The notes under the pieces were generated by a model. That model was not told the DNA's origin, searched no databases, and saw nothing but the letters and a program-made list of their open reading frames with translations. The translations under genes and the position numbers were made by a program. 64,000 bases of DNA from Melastoma dodecandrum. Lineage: Eukaryota; Streptophyta; Magnoliopsida; Myrtales; Melastomataceae. Every line of letters begins with the position of its first letter. The first letter of the stretch is position 1. Below are positions 1-8,378 of this stretch, in pieces. The DNA lies in assembly GCA_029817715.1 (NCBI GenBank), contig JARUPY010000292.1:3737001-3801000 (forward strand), in the 5' to 3' direction.

Positions 1-393
1 GCCCTGCCCTACGGTGCCCAGCGCCGCCTGGAGATCGCCCGGGCCATGTGCACCGATCCGGTGCTGCTCTGCCTCGACGAGCCGGCGGCGGGCCTCAACC
101 CGCGGGAATCGGCCGAGCTGAACGGCCTCCTGCGCCATATCCGGGACGCGCACGACACCTCGGTCCTGCTGATCGAGCACGACATGTCGGTGGTGATGGA
201 GATCTCCGACCACGTCGTGGTGCTGGATTACGGCACCAAGATCGCCGACGGGCGCCCGGAGGAGGTCCGCGACGACCCCAAGGTCATCGCCGCCTATCTC
301 GGCGTCGAGGACGAGGAGGTGGAGGCCGTGGAGGCCGAGGTCGGGATCAGCGTGCCGCACGGGGACGACGCCCATACGGGAGCCTCGGCATGA
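1..393 (+). CDS. livG: Branched-chain amino acid ABC transporter ATP-binding protein (LivG type), 5' end outside the window
   Basis: This is the C-terminal 130 residues of a LivG-family ATPase, which energises uptake of leucine, isoleucine and valine (or related substrates such as amides) through LivH/LivM. The fragment opens in the ABC signature (LPYGAQRRLEIARAM, residues 2-16), then shows the Walker B segment (VLLCLDEPAAGLNP) and the switch histidine in LLIEHDMSVVM. The reading frame is open from base 1, so the Met at 46 is internal, not the start. The last ~20 residues are acidic and not family-typical. The stop overlaps the livF start by 4 bp (ATGA), indicating translational coupling. The family call is firm; substrate is inferred from family only. 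Confidence 0.93.
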   Translation, partial: ALPYGAQRRLEIARAMCTDPVLLCLDEPAAGLNPRESAELNGLLRHIRDAHDTSVLLIEHDMSVVMEISDHVVVLDYGTKIADGRPEEVRDDPKVIAAYLGVEDEEVEAVEAEVGISVPHGDDAHTGASA

Positions 394-1187
394 GCGTCGC
401 CGGCATCAACGTCCTGGTCGAGGAGACCCGGGCGATCCAGGCGGGGCGTAAGCCGCCGCTCCTCGCGGTGCGGGATGTCTCGACCTACTACGGCAGCGTC
501 GCCGCGCTCCGGGGCGTCGACATGGATGTCGCCGAGGGCGAGATCGTCACGCTGATCGGCGCCAACGGTGCCGGCAAGTCGACCCTGATGATGACGATCT
601 TCGGCAGCCCCCAGGCGCGCTCGGGGACGATCACCTATGACGGGCGCGACATCACCCGGATGCCGACCCACGCCATCGCCCGGCTGGGCATCGCCCAGTC
701 GCCGGAGGGGCGCCGGGTCTTCCCGCGCATGAGCGTCTACGAGAATCTCCAGATGGGCGCGGCGCTCCATGACGGGCGCTTCTTCGCCGAGGATCTGGAG
801 AAGGTCTGCGCCCTGTTCCCGCGGGTGAAGGAGCGCCTCAACCAGCGCGCCGGTACCATGTCGGGGGGCGAGCAGCAGATGCTGGCCATCGCCCGGGCGC
901 TGATGAGCCGCCCACGCCTGCTGCTCCTCGACGAGCCCTCGCTCGGCCTCGCGCCGCTCGTGGTGAAGGGCATCTTCGACGCGATCCGGGAGCTGAACCG
1001 GACCGAGGGCATGACGATCTTCCTCGTCGAGCAGAACGCCTACCACGCCCTGAAGCTCGCCCATCGCGGCTACGTGCTGGTCAACGGCCGGGTCACGATG
1101 AGCGGCACGGGCCGCGCGCTCCTGGACGATCCGAACGTCCAGGCCGCCTATCTGGAGGGGGGCCATGCCGGCCCGGTCGGGGCATGA
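390..1187 (+). CDS. livF: Branched-chain amino acid ABC transporter ATP-binding protein LivF
   Basis: A 265-residue cytoplasmic ATPase, the second nucleotide-binding subunit of the Liv importer. Walker A is GANGAGKST (57-65), the signature is MSGGEQQ (157-163) and Walker B is LLLLDE (177-182). The FLVEQNAYHAL segment with Gln at the switch position is normal for LivF. The first ~22 residues extend beyond the usual LivF start. The ATG at 390 is chosen because it overlaps the livG stop. Followed after 61 bp by a small membrane-protein gene and then a binding protein, as in many Hyphomicrobiales liv operons. Confidence 0.94.
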   Translation: MSVAGINVLVEETRAIQAGRKPPLLAVRDVSTYYGSVAALRGVDMDVAEGEIVTLIGANGAGKSTLMMTIFGSPQARSGTITYDGRDITRMPTHAIARLGIAQSPEGRRVFPRMSVYENLQMGAALHDGRFFAEDLEKVCALFPRVKERLNQRAGTMSGGEQQMLAIARALMSRPRLLLLDEPSLGLAPLVVKGIFDAIRELNRTEGMTIFLVEQNAYHALKLAHRGYVLVNGRVTMSGTGRALLDDPNVQAAYLEGGHAGPVGA

Positions 1188-1248
1188 GCATGCTTTCGGT
1201 TGATGACGGTGAGGCGCACATGAGCCGAAGCAATCGACCGGACATCAT

Positions 1249-1626
1249 ATGACCATGCTGCAGGGTGTCCTCTTCGAGGAGCCGTCGGCCTGGCTGTTCC
1301 TGCTCGTCACCGTGGTGATGGGCGGCTGGGCCGGCTGGATGGCCGCGCGCGGCATCGCCCGGGGCTGGCGGCCGTTCTGGCAATGCGCCCTGGCGCTGCT
1401 CCTCGTGGCCGCCGCCGTGCGCTTCATCCACTACGCCCTGTTTTCGGGCACGCTGCTGTCGCTGCACTACTATGCGGTCGACGCGGTCGTCGTCATGATC
1501 ATCGGCGCGGCGGGATTCCGATTCACGCGGACGCGCCAGATGACGAGCCAGTACCGCTGGCTCTACGAGAAGACCTCACCGCTGACATGGCGCGAACGGG
1601 CGCCCGCAGCGGGCGGGGTCCGATGA
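1249..1626 (+). CDS. Small three-helix membrane protein of the liv operon (DUF6867-like)
   Basis: A 125-residue protein with three hydrophobic segments, roughly residues 14-33, 43-62 and 75-92, followed by a basic, Arg-rich C-terminal tail. A small membrane protein at this place, between livF and the binding-protein gene, is characteristic of Hyphomicrobiales and is the family I know as DUF6867; that assignment is from memory of context. Its function is unknown; position suggests an accessory of the Liv importer. ATG 1249 or ATG 1255 could each be the start. Confidence 0.75.
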   Translation: MTMLQGVLFEEPSAWLFLLVTVVMGGWAGWMAARGIARGWRPFWQCALALLLVAAAVRFIHYALFSGTLLSLHYYAVDAVVVMIIGAAGFRFTRTRQMTSQYRWLYEKTSPLTWRERAPAAGGVR

Positions 1627-1675
1627 GTGCGGCCGGATCCGCACGTGCGGTCCTGACGATAAGGGGAAGTACGCG

Positions 1676-2797
1676 ATGAGATCGATTCTGCTGGCCGGGC
1701 TCGCCCTCGGCGCCATGATCGCGGGGGCGCAGGCCGCCGAGGTCAAGCTCGGCATCGCTGCGCCGATCACCGGCAACAGCGCCGCCATCGGCGCGCAGCT
1801 CAAGAACGGCGCGAGCCAGGCGGTCGAGGACCTCAACAAGGCCGGCACCATCAAGGGCACGACGCTCTCGGTCACGGTGGGCGACGACGCCTCCGATCCG
1901 AAGCAGGGCGTCTCGGTGGCCAACAAGTTCGCCAGCGACGGCGTGAAGATGGTGGTCGGCTCGTTCAACTCGGGCGTGTCGATCCCGGCCTCGGACGTCT
2001 ACCTCGACGCCGGCATCATCCAGGTCTCCCCCGCCTCGACGAACGTGAAGTTCACCGAGCGCGGCATGTGGAACACCTTCCGCACCTGCGGCCGCGACGA
2101 CCAGCAGGGCGCGGTGGCGGGCGCCTACCTCGCCGATCACTTCAAGGGACAGAAGATCGCCTTCGTCCACGACAAGACCCCCTACGGCAAGGGCCTCGCG
2201 GAAGAGACCCTGAAGGCGTTCAAGGCCAAGGGCGGCAAGGAGGTGCTGTTCGAGGGCATCAACCCGGGCGAGAAGGATTATTCAGCCCTGGTCTCCCGGC
2301 TGAAACCGCTCGCCGTCGATGTCGTCTATTACGGCGGCTACTACACCGAGGCCGGGCTGATCCTGCGCCAGATGCGCGACCAGGGCCTGAAGGCGCCGAT
2401 GATGGGCGGCGACGGCATGGTCGACCGCGAGCTGGTGGCGATCGCCGGCCCGGCCGCCGAGGGCACACTGACCACCTTCCCGCCGGACGCCCGCAAGAAC
2501 CCGAACGCCAAGGGGGCACTTGCGGCCTTCAAGGCCAAGAACATCGATCCCGAAGGCTACACCCTCTACTCGTATGCGGCCGTGCAGGTGCTGGCCAAGG
2601 CCATGGCCGAGACCGGCTCCAGCGACGGCAAGAAGCTCGCCGACTGGCTGCACCAGGGCAAGTCCGTGGACACGGTGGTCGGCCCGATCGCCTACGACAA
2701 GAAGGGCGACATCACCCGGCCCGACTACGTCATGTACGAGTGGAAGAAGGGCGCCGACGGCAAGATCGACTACAGTGGCAACGAGCTGACGAAGTAA
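1676..2797 (+). CDS. Branched-chain amino acid ABC transporter substrate-binding protein (LivK/LivJ family)
   Basis: A 373-residue periplasmic binding protein. Residues 1-20 form a signal peptide ending near AQA, and the mature part begins EVKLGIAAPITG, the usual start of the LivJ/K fold (periplasmic binding protein type 1). The family features include a ligand-binding segment around SPASTNVKFTERG and the hinge region with VVYYGGYYTEAGLILRQM. It would deliver ligand to the LivHMGF complex encoded upstream. Length is normal. Specificity among branched-chain amino acids, amides and short organic acids cannot be read from sequence. A strong intrinsic terminator follows 35 bp after the stop. Confidence 0.92.
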   Translation: MRSILLAGLALGAMIAGAQAAEVKLGIAAPITGNSAAIGAQLKNGASQAVEDLNKAGTIKGTTLSVTVGDDASDPKQGVSVANKFASDGVKMVVGSFNSGVSIPASDVYLDAGIIQVSPASTNVKFTERGMWNTFRTCGRDDQQGAVAGAYLADHFKGQKIAFVHDKTPYGKGLAEETLKAFKAKGGKEVLFEGINPGEKDYSALVSRLKPLAVDVVYYGGYYTEAGLILRQMRDQGLKAPMMGGDGMVDRELVAIAGPAAEGTLTTFPPDARKNPNAKGALAAFKAKNIDPEGYTLYSYAAVQVLAKAMAETGSSDGKKLADWLHQGKSVDTVVGPIAYDKKGDITRPDYVMYEWKKGADGKIDYSGNELTK

Positions 2798-2832
2798 GCC
2801 GTCCCGGTCGTTCGCGCGGCTTTTCAGACCGG

Positions 2833-2874
2833 CGCCGCCCCGCGTGACCGCGCGGGGCGGCGTTGTCGTTTTCT
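2833..2874 (+). terminator. Intrinsic terminator of the liv operon
   Basis: Perfect 12-bp GC stem (2833-2844 with 2851-2862) with a 6-nt loop, followed by a T-rich stretch (TTGTCGTTTTCT). It lies just past the binding-protein stop and separates the liv operon from the glt operon. Confidence 0.85.
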
Positions 2875-3096
2875 ATACCGTGAATTCGTCAGCCAAGTTG
2901 GTGGATCCGTCCTCGGCCCCGCGTGCGTACGCCTAAGAAGTGTGCATGATGCCGCCGGCGCGAGCGGCAGGCCCGCTCGACGTCATGGAGGAGGCCATGG
3001 GGACGGCAGGGATCGCGTCTGCGGGCGACCGTACGCGCTTGGCCCCGGCCTGTCCGCGCGTGACCGCAGTCCGACGCGGCGCCGCTGTCCGCCTCC
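2875..3096. other. Non-coding interval upstream of gltI
   Basis: Between the liv terminator and the gltI promoter. I find no convincing gene; short open frames here have no recognisable features. Enhancer sites for an activator of the sigma-54 promoter at 3097 would be expected here, but I found no clear NtrC palindrome. Confidence 0.5.
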
Positions 3097-3112
3097 CGGC
3101 ACCATCATTGCA
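3097..3112 (+). promoter_or_regulatory. Sigma-54 (RpoN) promoter for gltIJKL
   Basis: The sequence CGGCACCATCATTGCA matches the -24/-12 consensus TGGCAC-N5-TTGCA at all but the first base. The invariant GG (3098-3099) and GC (3110-3111) are exactly 10 nt apart. Predicted transcription start is near 3123, giving a leader of about 70 nt before gltI. Such control is common for nitrogen-responsive amino acid uptake operons. Confidence 0.72.
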
Positions 3113-3192
3113 AAGGCGTCGCCCGAGCGGGCGGGCCCGCGTATCCCGCCGCCAGCCGACCTTGTTCGGCCCGATTCAGGAGTTCCGTACTG

Positions 3193-4116
3193 ATGCAGTC
3201 TGATATCGCTCGCCGCGGCGTTGCCGCGGCGCTGGGCCTGACCCTCGCCCTCGCCCCCCTGAGCCTCCGGGCGCAGGAGCTGACCGGCACCCTCAAGAAG
3301 GTAAAGGATTCCGGCGCCATCGTCATCGGCTACCGCGATGCCTCCGTCCCGTTCTCGTATCTCGGCAACGACGAGAAGCCGGTCGGTTACGCGATGGACA
3401 TCTGCTACAAGATCGCCGACGCCGTGAAGGCCAAGCTCAACCTCCCGAACATGCAGGTGAAGCTGAACCCGGTCACCTCCGCCACCCGCATTCCGCTGAT
3501 GGCGAACGGCACGATCGACCTCGAATGCGGCTCGACGACCAACAACGCCGAGCGCGAGAAGCAGGTGTGGTTCACCAACTCGCACTTCCTGACCGCGACC
3601 CGCTACGTCTCGAAGAAGTCGGCCAATCTGCACACGATCGAGGACCTGAAGGGCAAGACCGTCGTCTCGACCTCGGGCACCACGAACATCAAGCAGATCA
3701 ACGAGGCCAACACGGAGCGCAAGCTCGGCCTGACGATCCTGCCGGCCAAGGATCACGCCGAGGCGTTCCTGATGGTCGAGACCGGCCGCGCCGCCGCCTT
3801 CGTGATGGATGACGTGCTGCTCGCCTCGCTCGCCGCCTCCTCGAAGGATCCGTCGGCCTACGAGATCTCCACCGAGGCCCTGTCGAAGCCCGAGCCCTAC
3901 GGCATCATGCTCCGCAAGGACGACACGGAGTTCAAGAAGGTCGCCGACGAGGCCACGGCCAAGCTCTATACGAGCCCCGAGGGCAAGGCGCTCTACGACA
4001 AGTGGTTCACGAAGCCGATCCCGCCGCGCAACATCAACCTGAACCTGCCGATGAGCGCGGAGATGAAGAAGCAGTTCACCACCCCGATCGCAAGCCCCGA
4101 TCCGGCGGCCTACTGA
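3193..4116 (+). CDS. gltI: Polar amino acid ABC transporter substrate-binding protein (glutamate/aspartate type)
   Basis: A 307-residue periplasmic binding protein of family 3. A signal peptide of about 28 residues ends at LRAQ and is followed by ELTGTLKKVKDSGAIVIGYR, the typical entry into this fold. RDASVPFSYL, GYAMDICYKI and the segment IDLECGSTTNNAEREKQVWF resemble GltI of enteric bacteria and its rhizobial relatives. The gene leads an operon with two permeases and an ATPase. A hairpin and a 113-bp repeat separate it from gltJ, an arrangement that often gives the binding protein higher expression than the membrane subunits. Exact ligand (Glu, Asp, or broader) is inferred. Confidence 0.9.
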   Translation: MQSDIARRGVAAALGLTLALAPLSLRAQELTGTLKKVKDSGAIVIGYRDASVPFSYLGNDEKPVGYAMDICYKIADAVKAKLNLPNMQVKLNPVTSATRIPLMANGTIDLECGSTTNNAEREKQVWFTNSHFLTATRYVSKKSANLHTIEDLKGKTVVSTSGTTNIKQINEANTERKLGLTILPAKDHAEAFLMVETGRAAAFVMDDVLLASLAASSKDPSAYEISTEALSKPEPYGIMLRKDDTEFKKVADEATAKLYTSPEGKALYDKWFTKPIPPRNINLNLPMSAEMKKQFTTPIASPDPAAY

Positions 4117-4138
4117 GGTCGGTTCGTCCAACGACGGC

Positions 4139-4162
4139 GCATCGCGGGATCGCCCGCGATGC
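4139..4162 (+). other. Stable hairpin downstream of gltI
   Basis: A perfect 10-bp stem (4139-4148 with 4153-4162) and 4-nt loop, lying 22 bp after the gltI stop. No T-run follows, so it is more likely an mRNA 3'-end protector or attenuator than a full terminator. Confidence 0.6.
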
Positions 4163-4202
4163 GTCCCGACAGGTCCGAAGTCGGCGGTACTCCCATCCCC
4201 AC

Positions 4203-4315
4203 CCTCATCCTGAGGTGCCGAAGCGCAGCGGAGGCCTCGCAGGAGCCCTCCAGGGATCGCAGCACCTTCTGGAGCCCTCCTTCGAGGGCCGCTTCGCGGC
4301 CACCTCAGGATGAGG
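4203..4315. repeat. Dispersed 113-bp palindromic repeat, copy 1
   Basis: Bounded by a perfect 15-bp inverted repeat (4203-4217 CCTCATCCTGAGGTG and its complement at 4301-4315), with an inner palindrome around the segment GGAGCCCTCC. A second, ~85% similar copy is at 47426-47539 and a solitary left arm at 8460-8474. It sits between gltI and gltJ inside one operon. No coding capacity. Confidence 0.85.
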
Positions 4316-4366
4316 GAGCTGGGTGGGACACGCCGGGCAAGCAGCATCACTCTCAGAAGTCGCGCG

Positions 4367-5089
4367 ATGAACTACAACTGGAACTGGCGGATCTTCTTCG
4401 ATGCCTCGCCCGAGGGCAACGGCACCTATCTCGACATGCTGTTGTCGGGGCTTCTCTGGACGATCGCCACCGCGCTGTGCTCGTGGATCATCGCGTTCTT
4501 CCTCGGGTCGCTGATCGGCGTGCTGCGCACCCTGCCGTCGAAGACCGCGAACGCGATCGGCACGACCTATGTCGAGCTGTTCCGCAACATTCCGCTGCTG
4601 GTTCAGATGTTCCTCTGGTACTTCGTGCTGCCCGAGGTGGTGCCGACCCGGATCGGCGACGCGATCAAGCAATTGCCCGACGCGCCGTTCTACACGGCGG
4701 TGGTGTGCCTCGGCTTCTTCACCGCCTCGCGCGTGGCCGAGCAGGTCCGCGCCGGCATCCAGGCGCTGCCCCGGGGCCAGCGCATGGCCGGCACCGCGAT
4801 GGGCTTCACGACCTATCAGACCTACCGCTACGTGCTGCTGCCGAACGCCTACCGGATCATCCTGCCGCCGATGACCTCGGAATTCCTCAACAACCTGAAG
4901 AACACGTCGGTGGCCCTGACCATCGGCCTGCTGGAGCTGACCGCCCGGGCGCGCTCGATGCAGGAATTCTCCTTCCAGGTGTTCGAGGCGTTCACGGCAG
5001 CGACGCTTCTGTACGTGATCATCAATCTCGTGGTCGTCACGGCGGCGACCTTTCTGGAGAAGGCGGTCGCCATCCCCGGCCAGCGCTGA
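4367..5089 (+). CDS. gltJ: Amino acid ABC transporter permease GltJ
   Basis: A 240-residue inner membrane permease of the HisM/GltJ family with about five transmembrane helices. The cytoplasmic coupling loop is GTAMGFTTYQTYRYVLLPNA, matching the EAA motif that docks the ATPase. The start at 4367 (MNYNWNWRIFF) agrees with family proteins; the longer open frame from 4310 would begin inside the upstream repeat region. It pairs with GltK to form the channel. Part of the gltIJKL unit. Confidence 0.92.
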   Translation: MNYNWNWRIFFDASPEGNGTYLDMLLSGLLWTIATALCSWIIAFFLGSLIGVLRTLPSKTANAIGTTYVELFRNIPLLVQMFLWYFVLPEVVPTRIGDAIKQLPDAPFYTAVVCLGFFTASRVAEQVRAGIQALPRGQRMAGTAMGFTTYQTYRYVLLPNAYRIILPPMTSEFLNNLKNTSVALTIGLLELTARARSMQEFSFQVFEAFTAATLLYVIINLVVVTAATFLEKAVAIPGQR

Positions 5090-5140
5090 GGACAGCCCGC
5101 TTCCAATTACCCGCCCGACGGCCACCGCGAACAGGCGCCG

Positions 5141-5833
5141 ATGCTCTCGAATTTCGATTTCTCCGTCATCGTCTCGTCCCTGCCCTACCTGTTCGGGCAG
5201 GGCATGGTCTTCACCGTGACGCTCACCGCCATGGCGGCCGCGGGCGGCGTCGTGATCGGCACGCTGCTGGCGATGGCGCGGCTCTCGGGCATCCCCGGCC
5301 TCAGTCACCTTGCCAAGGGCTATGTCGAGCTGTGCCGCTCGCTGCCGCTGGTGCTGGTGATCTTCTGGTTCTACTTCCTCGTGCCGTATATCGGCGCCTA
5401 CGTGACCGGGGCCTCGACGCCGATCCAGGTCGGCGCCTTCCCGTCGGCCCTGATCACCTTCATGGCGTTCGAGGCGGCCTATTTCTCGGAGATCATGCGG
5501 GCGGGCATCCAGTCGATCCCGAAGGGACAGACGGCGGCCGCGCAGGCGTTGGGCATGAATTACTGGCAGACGATGGGCAACGTCGTCCTGCCCCAGGCCT
5601 TCCGCAACATGTTGCCGCTGCTGCTGACCCAGACGATCATCCTGTTCCAGGACACCTCGCTGGTCTACGTGCTCTCGCTCACCGACTTCATGGGCGCCGC
5701 CTCGAAGGTGGCCCAGCGCGATGGCCGCCTCGTCGAGATGTATATCTTCGCCGCGGTCGTCTACTTTGCGATCTGCTTCTCGGCCTCGTTCCTCGTGCGC
5801 CGCCTGCAGCGCCGCGTGGCCATCATCCGCTGA
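5141..5833 (+). CDS. gltK: Amino acid ABC transporter permease GltK
   Basis: A 230-residue permease paralogous to GltJ. N-terminal helix at about residues 17-45, an EAA loop at AAAQALGMNYWQTMGNVVLP, and a final helix before the basic tail RRLQRRVAIIR. The PLVLVIFWFYFLVPYIGAY segment is typical of GltK. It lies 51 bp after gltJ and 18 bp before gltL, so a single transcript is expected. Confidence 0.92.
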   Translation: MLSNFDFSVIVSSLPYLFGQGMVFTVTLTAMAAAGGVVIGTLLAMARLSGIPGLSHLAKGYVELCRSLPLVLVIFWFYFLVPYIGAYVTGASTPIQVGAFPSALITFMAFEAAYFSEIMRAGIQSIPKGQTAAAQALGMNYWQTMGNVVLPQAFRNMLPLLLTQTIILFQDTSLVYVLSLTDFMGAASKVAQRDGRLVEMYIFAAVVYFAICFSASFLVRRLQRRVAIIR

Positions 5834-5851
5834 CCGACACTGGAGACCCGT

Positions 5852-6712
5852 ATGACCTCGTCCCCGATGCCGGCCCCGACCGCCGCCGAACCCGTCACTG
5901 ACGCCGCCTATGCCCCCGCGGATGCCGGCCTGCAGCCCGGCCACCTCATCTCCGGCGCCCCCGTGGCGGCGCCCGGCGAGACGATGATCGCCATCGACAA
6001 CATCAGCAAATGGTACGGCGACTTCCAGGTGCTGACGAACTGCACCACCAAGGTCGCCAAGGGCGAGGTCGTGGTGGTCTGCGGCCCCTCGGGCTCCGGC
6101 AAGTCGACCCTGATCAAGTGCGTCAACGCCCTGGAGCCCTTCCAGAAGGGTCAGATCACGGTGGCGGGCACCAAGGTCGCCGACAAGGGGACCAACCTGC
6201 CCAAGCTCCGCTCGCGGGTCGGCATGGTGTTCCAGCATTTCGAGCTTTTTCCGCACCTGTCGATCACCGACAACCTGACCATCGCCCAGCGCAAGGTGCT
6301 CGGCCGCAGCGCCGAGGACGCCAAGAAGCGCGGGCTCGACCTGCTCGCCCGGGTCGGCCTCGGCGCCCACGCCACCAAGTTCCCGGGCCAGCTCTCCGGC
6401 GGCCAGCAGCAGCGCGTGGCCATCGCGCGTGCCCTGTCGATGGACCCGATCGTGATGCTGTTCGACGAGCCGACCTCGGCGCTCGACCCCGAGATGGTCG
6501 GCGAGGTGCTCGACGTGATGGTGGAACTCGCCAAGGAGGGCATGACCATGATGGTCGTGACCCACGAGATGGGCTTCGCCCGCAAGGTCGCCGACCGGGT
6601 GATCTTCATGGACCGCGGCGAGATCGTCGAGGACGCGAAGAAGGAGGACTTCTTCGGCAGCCCCCGGTCCGAGCGGGCGCAGACCTTCCTGTCGAAGATC
6701 CTGCAGCACTAA
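5852..6712 (+). CDS. gltL: Amino acid ABC transporter ATP-binding protein GltL
   Basis: A 286-residue ATPase of the polar amino acid (GlnQ/GltL) family. Walker A is GPSGSGKST, the signature [15 protein letters not shown] and Walker [13 protein letters not shown]. Its conserved core starts at Met 45 ([12 protein letters not shown], base 5984), so about 44 residues rich in Ala and Pro precede it. ATG 5852 has a good ribosome site (GGAGA, 7-nt spacing), so I keep the extension. Last gene of the operon; it ends 9 bp from the convergent hexapeptide gene. Confidence 0.93.
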   Translation: MTSSPMPAPTAAEPVTDAAYAPADAGLQPGHLISGAPVAAPGETMIAIDNISKWYGDFQVLTNCTTKVAKGEVVVVCGPSGSGKSTLIKCVNALEPFQKGQITVAGTKVADKGTNLPKLRSRVGMVFQHFELFPHLSITDNLTIAQRKVLGRSAEDAKKRGLDLLARVGLGAHATKFPGQLSGGQQQRVAIARALSMDPIVMLFDEPTSALDPEMVGEVLDVMVELAKEGMTMMVVTHEMGFARKVADRVIFMDRGEIVEDAKKEDFFGSPRSERAQTFLSKILQH

Positions 6713-6721
6713 CCAGGACGA

Positions 6722-7801
6722 CTAACCCAACGCCTCCTGCGCCGCCCGATATTCCCGCCCGTGCCGGCAATAGCCTTCGACGATGCGGATCATCGTGGCG
6801 CGCTTCTCGGCGTCGAGGGGTGCGAGGATCCGGGCCGGGCGGCCGCCCCAGAGATAGCCGGCCTCCAGGATCTGCCCGGGATCCGTGGTGGCGCCGGCCG
6901 CCAGCATCACGTCGTCGGCGATCAGGGTGCCGGGCGCGATCGCCGCGCCGATCCCGATGAGCGAACGCGCGCCGATCCGGCTGTCGGCGATCCGCACGTT
7001 GTGGGCGATCGTCGTGTCGCGCCCGATCACCACGCCGTCCCCGCGGGTGCGGATCATGGTGTTGTCCTGGATGTTGGTGTCGGCGCCGATCACGATCGGC
7101 CCGGCCTCGGCGTTGAGATCGCAGCAGAACAGCACGCTCGACCCCGCGCCCAGGCTCACCCGTCCGCGCACGGTCGCGGTGCGGGCCACGAACACGCTGG
7201 TCTCGACCTCCACAATCTCGCCCGGCGGGAAGGCCGGACCGTCGCCCATCCGCTCGCGCAGCCGCTCGCCGCGCTCGGCCACCTCGTCGGGACCGACCGG
7301 CCGGCTCGGCCGCGCCGGGCTCCCCGCATAGGCGAAGCCGCCGGGCAACTGCGCCCGCGGGAAGACGGTGGAGCCGGCCTCGATCACGGCGCCGTCGCCG
7401 ATCTCCGCGCCGTCGAGGATCACCACGTCGTCCTCGATCACCACGTCGGAGCCGACCGTGCAGGCATGCACGACGCTGTTGCGCCCGACGGTTACGCGGT
7501 CGCCGACCTGCGTGCCCCGCGCCAGGGTGGCGATGTGGACGGTGGAGCGCGGACCGAGCCAGAACCGGTCGCCGAGGGTGACGCTCTGCCCGTCCGCCCG
7601 GATGACGGCGTCGTCGCCGATCCAGGCCTGGACGCCGATGCGGGCCGCGCCGATCACCGTGCTGCCGCGTCCGCACCAGACGGGCCGGCTCGCGAAGTCT
7701 GGCAGGACGCCGTCATAGGGCAGGATCAGGTCGGGCGTCACGCGGATATCCTTCTCCAACACCGTCCGGGACATGCGGGGTGAACCCGGACGATCGCGCA
7801 T
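6722..7801 (-). CDS. Tandem left-handed beta-helix (hexapeptide repeat, gamma-carbonic-anhydrase-like) protein
   Basis: About 350-359 residues made of isoleucine/valine-rich hexapeptide repeats in two blocks. The first runs from PVWCGRGSTVIGAARIG to GFAYAGSPARPSRPVGP, the second from VFVARTATVRGRVSLG to GYLWGGRPARILAP. Each block ends with the AGxPA/GGRPARI turn typical of YrdA/gamma-CA proteins, so this looks like a head-to-tail duplication of a ~180-residue protein. The first block keeps His in STVHIA and VVHAC, but has Arg (TVGRNS) where gamma-carbonic anhydrases carry the second zinc His; the second keeps only IAHN. Catalysis is therefore doubtful. Start 7801 or 7774 (MSRTVLEK) are both possible. 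Confidence 0.82.
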   Translation of the reverse strand: MRDRPGSPRMSRTVLEKDIRVTPDLILPYDGVLPDFASRPVWCGRGSTVIGAARIGVQAWIGDDAVIRADGQSVTLGDRFWLGPRSTVHIATLARGTQVGDRVTVGRNSVVHACTVGSDVVIEDDVVILDGAEIGDGAVIEAGSTVFPRAQLPGGFAYAGSPARPSRPVGPDEVAERGERLRERMGDGPAFPPGEIVEVETSVFVARTATVRGRVSLGAGSSVLFCCDLNAEAGPIVIGADTNIQDNTMIRTRGDGVVIGRDTTIAHNVRIADSRIGARSLIGIGAAIAPGTLIADDVMLAAGATTDPGQILEAGYLWGGRPARILAPLDAEKRATMIRIVEGYCRHGREYRAAQEALG

Positions 7802-7910
7802 CGGGCCCCCGACCGGGAGCGTGCGACCGACGGTGTCATATAGAGGCGGGAGCGGGTGTGACAGGCACGGGGGCTGGCCGGCCCGGCCGCGGACTCCTAT
7901 GGAGCGCGAC

Positions 7911-8378
7911 ATGAGCGCGCCCGTCCCGAGCATCGCAATCCAGGCCGAGCCCTTCGACACCGCCGCCGAGATCGCCCGGATCGGCGTCGAACTTGGCGGG
8001 CGGGTCGGGGCTGTCGTCACCTTCTCGGGCCTGTGCCGGGACGAGGACGGGCGGCTGGTGGCTCTGGAACTGGAGCATTACCCGGGCATGGCCGAGGCCG
8101 AGATCCACAGGGTCGCCGAGCAGGCGATCGGCCGCTGGCCCCTCCAGGCCCTCCGGGTGATCCACCGGCATGGTCTGGTCCGCCCGGGCGAGGGAATCGT
8201 GCTGGTGGTCACGGCGTCGAGCCATCGGGTCGCTGCCTTCGAGGAGGCGAGCTTTCTGATGGACTATCTCAAGACCCGGGCACCGTTCTGGAAGCGCGAG
8301 CACCTCGCCGACGGTACCATCGGCGCCTGGGTCGAGGCGACCGCGCAGGACGATGCCGCGGCCGGCCGCTGGGCCTGA
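7911..8378 (+). CDS. moaE: Molybdopterin synthase catalytic (large) subunit MoaE
   Basis: A 155-residue MoaE, which with thiocarboxylated MoaD converts cyclic pyranopterin monophosphate to molybdopterin in the cytoplasm. Recognised by AVVTFSGLCRDEDG near residue 40, LELEHYPGMAEAEI, RVIHRHGLVRPGEGIVLVV and the lysine-bearing YLKTRAPFWKRE near the C-terminus. ATG 7911 is chosen because GGAG lies 7 nt upstream. No moaD is adjacent. The product would serve molybdoenzymes such as NasA, encoded later in this window. Divergent from the hexapeptide gene with ~110 bp between. Confidence 0.93.
   Translation: MSAPVPSIAIQAEPFDTAAEIARIGVELGGRVGAVVTFSGLCRDEDGRLVALELEHYPGMAEAEIHRVAEQAIGRWPLQALRVIHRHGLVRPGEGIVLVVTASSHRVAAFEEASFLMDYLKTRAPFWKREHLADGTIGAWVEATAQDDAAAGRWA

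Noticed and set aside
4205..6709. 834-residue frame on the minus strand
   Set aside because: Antisense to gltJ, gltK and gltL; His/Gly/Arg-rich with no domain, while the plus strand carries clear ABC motifs.
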